Shown here: positions 58,365 to 64,000 of the stretch, one piece after another | How the letters are laid out: every line of letters begins with the position of its first letter | Numbering within the stretch: the first letter of the stretch is position 1 | Source: JAFGXT01 sp963677165 | Lineage (GTDB): Bacteria > Verrucomicrobiota > Lentisphaeria > Victivallales > SZUA-371 | Reading direction: 5' to 3' | Length of the DNA stretch: 64,000 nt | Assembly: GCA_963677165.2 (NCBI GenBank) | Contig: CAXXSX010000002.1 | Coordinates: 2,976,001-3,040,000, forward strand | Translations under genes and position numbers: made by a program | Notes under the pieces: model-generated | Told to the model about the DNA's origin: nothing | Seen by the model: only the letters and a program-made list of their open reading frames with translations | Databases searched by the model: none

Positions 58365-61289
58365 TTATTTGCCGTGGCAGGAAAGAAATTCCGCAACCTT
58401 GGTCAGGAAACGTTCCCGTTCGATTTTTACGATGTAATCGGAAAATCCGCATTTCAAAGCTGATTCCCTGTCATGGTCCGAGTCCAGCGAGGTGAGGGCT
58501 ATCGCCGGAATATGCCGCTTTTCTGGAATCGATTTATATGATTCGATAAACTGCCAGCCGTTCATTACCGGCATTTCCAGGTCAGACAATACCAGGTCGA
58601 AGTTATCCTGCTTTAAGGTGTCGAGTGCTTCCCGCCCATTGGTGGTTATAGTAACTTCATAATGATCCGATTCGAGGTATTTTTTTACCAGCTGCCGGAA
58701 GAATGGTGTATCTTCCGCCAGAAGGATTCTGACATTGCTCGGGACGTGCTTTTCCCGTTTCCCGTCAACATCAAACCATTCCGGTTCAATCTTTTCAATT
58801 ACCCGGTAAATATCCGGAAAAACCGTTAGTTGGCCGTTTATCAGGGATGTTCCCAGTATCCCGTCACTGTAACTGGTATTATGAAAATTGGTTACAGTGC
58901 TTTCGATCTCGCTGAATTCTGACGCCAGGATTCCGAACGGACGTTTGATATGTTTGGGCAGGATTAAAAACATATCCTCTTTCATTTCACATGGCGATAC
59001 ATCCAGAGCCTGATCAAGGCTGATAATCCTGGTAGGGACGCCATCGATATCCAGAAATTTCCGATCCCCGACGTACTGGATCTTATCCTTGTCTACCCAA
59101 TCCACTCGTTTGATCAATGCCAGGGACAGCGCAAACTGTTCCTTTTCTCCGCCGCGAAAAAGCAAGACACGCTGTGCATCGTCACTTCGGGCAATCAACT
59201 GTTCCGGTTCTTCATTTTTTTCGGTGGGTTTGTGGATGTGCCCGAGACCATGACGTCCAATCGCATCAATATCGAGAATGAGTGAAACCGAGCCGTCGCC
59301 GAGGACCGTTGCTCCAAGGTAACATTTAATTTCGCTCAGACTGGGATGCATAGGTTTAACGACAATTTCTTCGGCGCCGAGTATTTCATCAACGATCAGC
59401 CCGAAGCGCCTGGAGCCTACTTTCACGACCGCTATATTCATAACATCAAGTCTTGCTCCAGAGTTATGTTTTGACTTTGAGTTGTAGTTTTCCGCAATAT
59501 TTGCACGGGCCCCGTCATCAAGCGGTTCTTTGGAGGCAAGTATTTCGTTGAGCCTGACTAACTGCAGGAGATTGTCGTGGTGACGATAGACTTCCTGTCC
59601 GTTGAGGATTTCCACTTTTTCGTCAATTTCATTATCGAACAATGTGATGACTTCTTCCATGTTCAGTTGCGGCACCGCAAAACGTTTGCCGCACGATGTA
59701 ACCAGCAGGCTCGACATAATTGCCAGCGTAAGCGGCAGGGCGAGGGTCATTGTTGTTCCCGCTCCGGGCGTAGAGTCGATATCCAGGGTTCCGCCCAGTT
59801 TTTCGATCGAGCTTCTGACCACATCCATGCCGACGCCGCGTCCGGATATGTCGCTGACCTGTGACGCGGTTGAAAATCCCGGCATCATAATCAGCGAAAG
59901 CAACTGTTTGGGTGTCATCCGCTGAAGATCGCTTTCGGATTTCAGGCCTTTTTCGATGACTTTGCGTTTGATCATTTCCGGATCAATACCTTTTCCATCG
60001 TCTGCGATAGAGACAATGATCTGTCCGCCTTCGTGCCTTGCTTCAACTTTTATTATTCCGGTCGGCTGTTTTCCCGCCGCGAGTCTTTTCTCGGCGGTTT
60101 CGAGACCGTGGTCGCAGCAATTGCGGATGATATGCGTCAGTGGATCGGCCAGCGATTCGAGAACGGTTTTATCCAGTTCAACATCTTCGCCGGTAATCAC
60201 GATATGAATTGATTTATCAAGCCTTTTGGCAAGTTCCCGGACAATTCGCGGCAGTTTGCCGAATACATTGCCGGCGGGCTGCATTCTGATATTCATAATT
60301 GAACTTTGCAATTCGGATGTAACCGCATTGAACCGGCGTGATATCTCCTGTCCGGTCGCGTCGCTGGAAGTATAATGCTGCAGATGCTGGTTTCGTACCA
60401 GAACCAGTTCACTGGCAAGGGTCATCAGGTGATCCAGCAAGTCAACATGGATCCTGACGGTTTCACAACCCGATGCCGCCGGTTTTGATTTTAACTCCGG
60501 TCCTTTTTCGCCGGATGTATCGATTTTAACCGGAGAGCGGACCGGTTCTTCGGAAGATTTGACAATAGCGGTGGTTTCGACGATTTCCGGTACCTGAGTT
60601 TTTTTCTCTTCTTCTTTCGCTTCGCTCAATTCTACAACGTATTCGTGCTCAAATGGTATCGCCATATCGATCATATCCGGATCAATTACGGTGGCGAATA
60701 GTATTACCGATGACTCGCCCGATTCCTGGTTGTCCAGAATTTCGCCAAGGGTTTCCAGTTCTTCCTTGAGAAGCTCGAAGCCTTCCTCATCAATTTTTAA
60801 TTTGATTTCATAGAAATAAGCCAGCTTTACCGACGTTTTTTCCTTTAGCTCCGGCGTGAGGGTGTAGACGGTACTTGGTGCCGGGGTTATTACCTCGATG
60901 GACTCCGTTTTCGTTTCCCCGTTTGCTGTTTCATCCAGTTTTATTGTCAGGTCATGATAATTAACATTGTCGCTGACGCCTGGATCATCGATCATTGTCC
61001 CGAGAATATCGGTACCGCGCAGCAGCAGGTCAACAGCGTCACCGGTAACGTCAAGTTCTTTTGAACGGATTTTGGACAGCAGATTTTCCATTGAATGCGA
61101 TAGATTATTAACCGCTTTCAAGCCGAGAAATCCAGCTGCTCCTTTGATTGAATGAATGCTTCTGAACAGTTTATCAACCAGTTCAGGATCTTCATTTGCT
61201 CCATTTTCAAGTTCGAGGAGTAACGGCTCTGACACGTCCAGATGTTCTCTGGCTTCTTCAACAAATTCGTCAAGTAGTTCGTTATCCAT
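58365..61289 (-). CDS. cheA: Hybrid chemotaxis kinase CheA with C-terminal receiver
   Basis: The 974-residue kinase contains P1/HPt with phosphorylatable H46 (RSIHSIKGAAGF), a P2-like region (150-235), linker, dimerisation P3 (about 285-345), P4 ATPase with HIIRNCCDHGLE, DDGKGID and SGRGVGMDVV, and P5 CheW-like domain (500-690). A second CheW-like domain follows (about 700-835) and then a receiver at 850-974 with VLSDLEMP as phosphorylation site. The extra CheW-like domain and receiver make it a hybrid as in alternative chemosensory systems rather than E. coli type. GGAG lies 8 bases before the ATG. It follows the soluble sensor gene by 53 bases. No cheY, cheB or cheR is in view. Confidence 0.95.
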   Translation of the reverse strand: MDNELLDEFVEEAREHLDVSEPLLLELENGANEDPELVDKLFRSIHSIKGAAGFLGLKAVNNLSHSMENLLSKIRSKELDVTGDAVDLLLRGTDILGTMIDDPGVSDNVNYHDLTIKLDETANGETKTESIEVITPAPSTVYTLTPELKEKTSVKLAYFYEIKLKIDEEGFELLKEELETLGEILDNQESGESSVILFATVIDPDMIDMAIPFEHEYVVELSEAKEEEKKTQVPEIVETTAIVKSSEEPVRSPVKIDTSGEKGPELKSKPAASGCETVRIHVDLLDHLMTLASELVLVRNQHLQHYTSSDATGQEISRRFNAVTSELQSSIMNIRMQPAGNVFGKLPRIVRELAKRLDKSIHIVITGEDVELDKTVLESLADPLTHIIRNCCDHGLETAEKRLAAGKQPTGIIKVEARHEGGQIIVSIADDGKGIDPEMIKRKVIEKGLKSESDLQRMTPKQLLSLIMMPGFSTASQVSDISGRGVGMDVVRSSIEKLGGTLDIDSTPGAGTTMTLALPLTLAIMSSLLVTSCGKRFAVPQLNMEEVITLFDNEIDEKVEILNGQEVYRHHDNLLQLVRLNEILASKEPLDDGARANIAENYNSKSKHNSGARLDVMNIAVVKVGSRRFGLIVDEILGAEEIVVKPMHPSLSEIKCYLGATVLGDGSVSLILDIDAIGRHGLGHIHKPTEKNEEPEQLIARSDDAQRVLLFRGGEKEQFALSLALIKRVDWVDKDKIQYVGDRKFLDIDGVPTRIISLDQALDVSPCEMKEDMFLILPKHIKRPFGILASEFSEIESTVTNFHNTSYSDGILGTSLINGQLTVFPDIYRVIEKIEPEWFDVDGKREKHVPSNVRILLAEDTPFFRQLVKKYLESDHYEVTITTNGREALDTLKQDNFDLVLSDLEMPVMNGWQFIESYKSIPEKRHIPAIALTSLDSDHDRESALKCGFSDYIVKIERERFLTKVAEFLSCHGK

Positions 61290-61342
61290 AATTTACAACT
61301 CCAGTGTGTTTTTTAGAATGTGATTTGCGATAACGCTGTGGA

Positions 61343-63733
61343 TCAGAAAGGACGGACCACGTGGGCACTCCACGACAAACCTTCATATTCCCGATAGCCC
61401 TGAGTTCGGCATGAACCGATGATGAATTTGCGCGATTCGTGTTCCAGGAAGCCGGAGGCGGCTTTTCCCGAGTCAACCTTCGTGCACTTTTGGGGCAGTT
61501 CAATAACTTTCCCCACCGGGAATGTTTCAGGATTAGTCGTCTCAATGACTTCATTCGCCACATTGGTAATAAACGCGGCGCTTCCTTCGATGTAATTGCC
61601 GTCGCGGTTTTTAGGCAGGCAGCATTTCAGCATTTTCTGTGCTTCGGTATCCCAGTCAAAAAGTACCCCCAGCACGCCGATTGCGTCACCTTCTCGGGAA
61701 CCATTATTACGGATGCCCCCAGCATAGATCAAACTGGTATCTTTGTTCTTTTCCAGTTCTGAATGTTGTACGTCCTGAACAGCATATTCTTTGGCGTTCA
61801 TAGTCTGCATGCCTTTCATGAACCATTCGTGGTCGGCCACATTAAGTCCTTTGAGTCGCTGTAATTGTGCAGAATTGGAGCAGGCGATTATATCTCCTTT
61901 GGAATCCGCCAGTATCAAATTACGGTACATCGTGTAACTGTTATTGATAACCTTTAAACGTTCGCAGGCTTTTTGCGCCATTTCATCGGACGGTTTCATC
62001 AGCGCTTCCCAAAAGTACCGGTCGGTGGCCCACCATCTGATGTCGGCGGAACGTTCGAACAGATTCCGGTCGATCAGGTCGATGGCCTGCTGACTGAAGA
62101 TATTCAGCGTACGGAAATTCAACGCCAGTTCTTCGAGCGCCATTTCGTGCAGCAGTTCTTCCATGCAGCGGGTAGCGAAATCGCCGGTGCGGGTGATCTG
62201 TTCGAATACTGGTCCCAACGATTGTCCGCGAGTTCCCAGTTCAGTCGCGAAGAGAATACCATTGGTCGAGATCAACTGTAGTGTTCGTTTATCTTTCTGT
62301 ACATATTTATACGTTTTTTTATTGATATGCGGCGTGATCTTCGATTCCATCAGCTCATCAATATTTACATCATCCACATCCAGATCGTATGCCTGGTCGG
62401 CAAAGATCGTATCCTTCAGGGTTACCAGATGCGAATTCCAGTCAAGTCCCTTGTAATCAAGGTATCCATCGGTCCGTGCGGTGAACAGGGCGGATTCCCG
62501 GTTGCCGTAAATGGCATAGCTGCAATGACTTTTCCCCGGAGGTAACTGACGGTGCGGGCGCGGCAGCCGGGTTCGCATGCCGGATTTGAACATAAATTCA
62601 TCGCTGCTGGCAATGATTTCTCCTTTGCTGTTCGACAGGAACGTGTACCAGCCGTCTTCAACATATCCGTCTTTGTCCCGTGGCATATGGTCATTCAGGA
62701 TGATTTCCGCTTCTCCCTGGAAGTCGAAAAAGATGCCCAGCACGCCGATGACTTTGCCGCTGATATCGCTGTTTTCGCGGATCGCGGTGGTATAGATCAG
62801 TGATTCCTGGTTATTTTCTATTTGGGAAGTTTTCAGGTCCTGTGCATAATAGGCATTCCCGTCAGTTGTTTTTATGGCATTGATGAACCATTCTTCGTCC
62901 GCCACGTTCAGACCGAGAACCTGATCCCGGGTGTTACGGTTTGAATTGGCTATAACATTGCCCTCGTCATCGCAGATCACCAGATCACGATACAAAGTAT
63001 ATGAACTGTTGATACCTTCCAGTCGGTTGCAGGCAAACTCAATGCTGTCATGAGCCTTACGGCATCCTTCCAGAGTCCTCTGCAATAGATCAACGGCATT
63101 GTTGTCTTTTGCCTGATTCAGAAAGCCGATTACCAGTTCTGATTCCTGACGGGCGGCTTCAAACAATTCTCGGTCATAGATGATTTTCAACGACGATGTG
63201 AATTTTGTTTGGAACTCTTCCAGTTGTTTCAGACCTTTTTCCTTTGCAGCTTTGGCTCCGTTGCCAGTTAATGATGGTGGATCTGTTAATATCTTACCGA
63301 AAATATCGTTGAGAAGTTTAAGCTGTTCTTCGACCTTTTCTGATATTTCCAGACATTCACAAAATGCTGTTTCGAGTGCCCACCACCGTACATCGCAAGT
63401 ACGTTCCAGTAAATTCCGGTCAATCGTGTTGATTTTTCCGTAAGCCACGGTTGACAGAATCATCTGATAAAATTCTTCTTTGGCAAGATAAAACTGTCCG
63501 AAAAGATTTTTGGTTCCGATCAGCAGTTCGTCGCGGAAGGTTTCGACCCGGTTCATCAGGTCCTTTATTGTATCCTGTTCCTTCGCGGTTCTGCCGATAT
63601 CAACAGCCAGGCTTTTTCCGTGATTGCATACTGGCAGAATCACGTTTAGTTCATTGACAATTTGTTCGTAAAATTCCCGATGCTTGTGGGTTATTACCGG
63701 ATCAAAAATAGAAAACTTCTGTTTCTGAACCAT
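61343..63733 (-). CDS. Tandemly duplicated soluble sensor protein (Cache-like), chemotaxis-linked
   Basis: The start at 63733 has GAGGAG with 6 bases to ATG; an ATG 21 bases upstream has none. The protein (796 residues) has no signal peptide or membrane helix. It contains two copies of one module: a helical part with DRNLLERTCDVRWWA (first) or DRNLFERSADIRWWA (second), then a Cache/PAS-like sensor with INSSYTLYRDL or INNSYTMYRNL, GLNVADEEWF or GLNVADHEWF, IGVLGIFFDF or IGVLGVLFDW, and a closing GYLDYKGLDWNSH or GYREYEGLSWSAH. It has no MCP signalling hairpin. As first gene of an operon with cheA and cheW, it probably feeds a cytoplasmic signal to CheA, but by an unclear route. Confidence 0.85.
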   Translation of the reverse strand: MVQKQKFSIFDPVITHKHREFYEQIVNELNVILPVCNHGKSLAVDIGRTAKEQDTIKDLMNRVETFRDELLIGTKNLFGQFYLAKEEFYQMILSTVAYGKINTIDRNLLERTCDVRWWALETAFCECLEISEKVEEQLKLLNDIFGKILTDPPSLTGNGAKAAKEKGLKQLEEFQTKFTSSLKIIYDRELFEAARQESELVIGFLNQAKDNNAVDLLQRTLEGCRKAHDSIEFACNRLEGINSSYTLYRDLVICDDEGNVIANSNRNTRDQVLGLNVADEEWFINAIKTTDGNAYYAQDLKTSQIENNQESLIYTTAIRENSDISGKVIGVLGIFFDFQGEAEIILNDHMPRDKDGYVEDGWYTFLSNSKGEIIASSDEFMFKSGMRTRLPRPHRQLPPGKSHCSYAIYGNRESALFTARTDGYLDYKGLDWNSHLVTLKDTIFADQAYDLDVDDVNIDELMESKITPHINKKTYKYVQKDKRTLQLISTNGILFATELGTRGQSLGPVFEQITRTGDFATRCMEELLHEMALEELALNFRTLNIFSQQAIDLIDRNLFERSADIRWWATDRYFWEALMKPSDEMAQKACERLKVINNSYTMYRNLILADSKGDIIACSNSAQLQRLKGLNVADHEWFMKGMQTMNAKEYAVQDVQHSELEKNKDTSLIYAGGIRNNGSREGDAIGVLGVLFDWDTEAQKMLKCCLPKNRDGNYIEGSAAFITNVANEVIETTNPETFPVGKVIELPQKCTKVDSGKAASGFLEHESRKFIIGSCRTQGYREYEGLSWSAHVVRPF

Positions 63734-64000
63734 TCCCTTCTCCTCAGTAACCATAGTACTGCTCTTACTCCTCTTTCACCTGTAATTTCCTAATTCCCAT
63801 GTTTGGGATGTGTTCCAAAATTGCAGGATATATGCCAAGAAAAAAAATGCTGTTGTAAGTTTTTGTTCATTAAAATATTAGAAGGTAAATGCGAAATGTT
63901 GCAATTCCTGTTTATTGACAGATATATGGAGCATATATGTGATTGTTGGTGATAAAGTTACCTTATTGTTATATTTGTTTGTCGATAGTGTCTTTTTTGT

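Noticed and set aside
1..64000. tRNA, rRNA and CRISPR arrays
   Set aside because: I saw no cloverleaf with the T-loop pattern, no rRNA motif, and no regularly spaced repeat array; the repeats found are dispersed.

Overview
The window (about 64 kb, moderate GC) reads as chromosome of an anaerobic, polysaccharide-degrading bacterium of the Planctomycetes-Verrucomicrobia-Chlamydiae group, most likely Lentisphaerota (Victivallis-like). The clues are a prepilin-type protein with the Lentisphaerota-style N-terminus next to a DUF4838 gene, several S1 sulfatases, a glycyl-radical enzyme with its activase, LPS-type glycosyltransferases with a Kdo/WaaP-like kinase (Gram-negative envelope), and near-consensus sigma70 promoters (TTGACA-N17-TATAAT). 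The taxonomy is inference; no rRNA, tRNA, CRISPR array or recognisable transposase was seen.

Layout. 1-2.9 kb: end of a glycosidase-like gene and a phosphomannose-isomerase-like cupin. 2.9-6.0 kb: envelope sugar genes (GT4, WaaP-like kinase, GT8). 6.2-15.3 kb: sulfated-glycan region with two sulfatases, IclR and AraC regulators, an esterase, a sialidase-like propeller, a GxDLY SGNH hydrolase and a DMT transporter. 15.8-18.0 kb: a fused two-domain phosphofructokinase of the eukaryotic type. 18.9-23.1 kb: an operon of CMD protein, glycyl-radical enzyme, activase and SGNH esterase, preceded by a perfect 21-bp inverted repeat. 23.2-24.5 kb: copy A of a 1.2-kb repeat with its own promoter, a 0.7-kb structured leader and a small YbjN/chaperone-like gene. 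25.3-33.4 kb: hexuronate use (uxaB-uxaA behind twin palindromic operators; lacI-GH2 glucuronidase-propeller operon). 33.4-39.6 kb: lacI, prepilin-like protein, DUF4838 protein, GH127. 40-50.2 kb: WbuC cupin, GntR, PPK2, GT41/OGT, Na/Pi cotransporter, lipoprotein, LexA, nagA with a ROK kinase. 50.5-55.4 kb: binding lipoprotein with a histidine kinase, an FlgT-like protein and a His-rich lipoprotein. 55.6-63.8 kb: chemotaxis-type signalling (two CheW, CheA-REC, a tandemly duplicated soluble sensor), with copy B of the repeat lying between the two cheW genes in inverted orientation to copy A.

How it fits together. Most glycan enzymes here lack signal peptides, so oligosaccharides are probably imported and then desulfated, deacetylated and hydrolysed in the cytoplasm. 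Freed glucuronate/galacturonate would enter through UxaB/UxaA and GlcNAc-6-P through NagA, both feeding glycolysis. Each catabolic block has its own local regulator. The parts least explained by known biology are the repeat with its long leader, the unassigned glycyl-radical operon, the fused phosphofructokinase, and the chemosensory operon whose sensor has neither membrane segments nor an MCP signalling tip.
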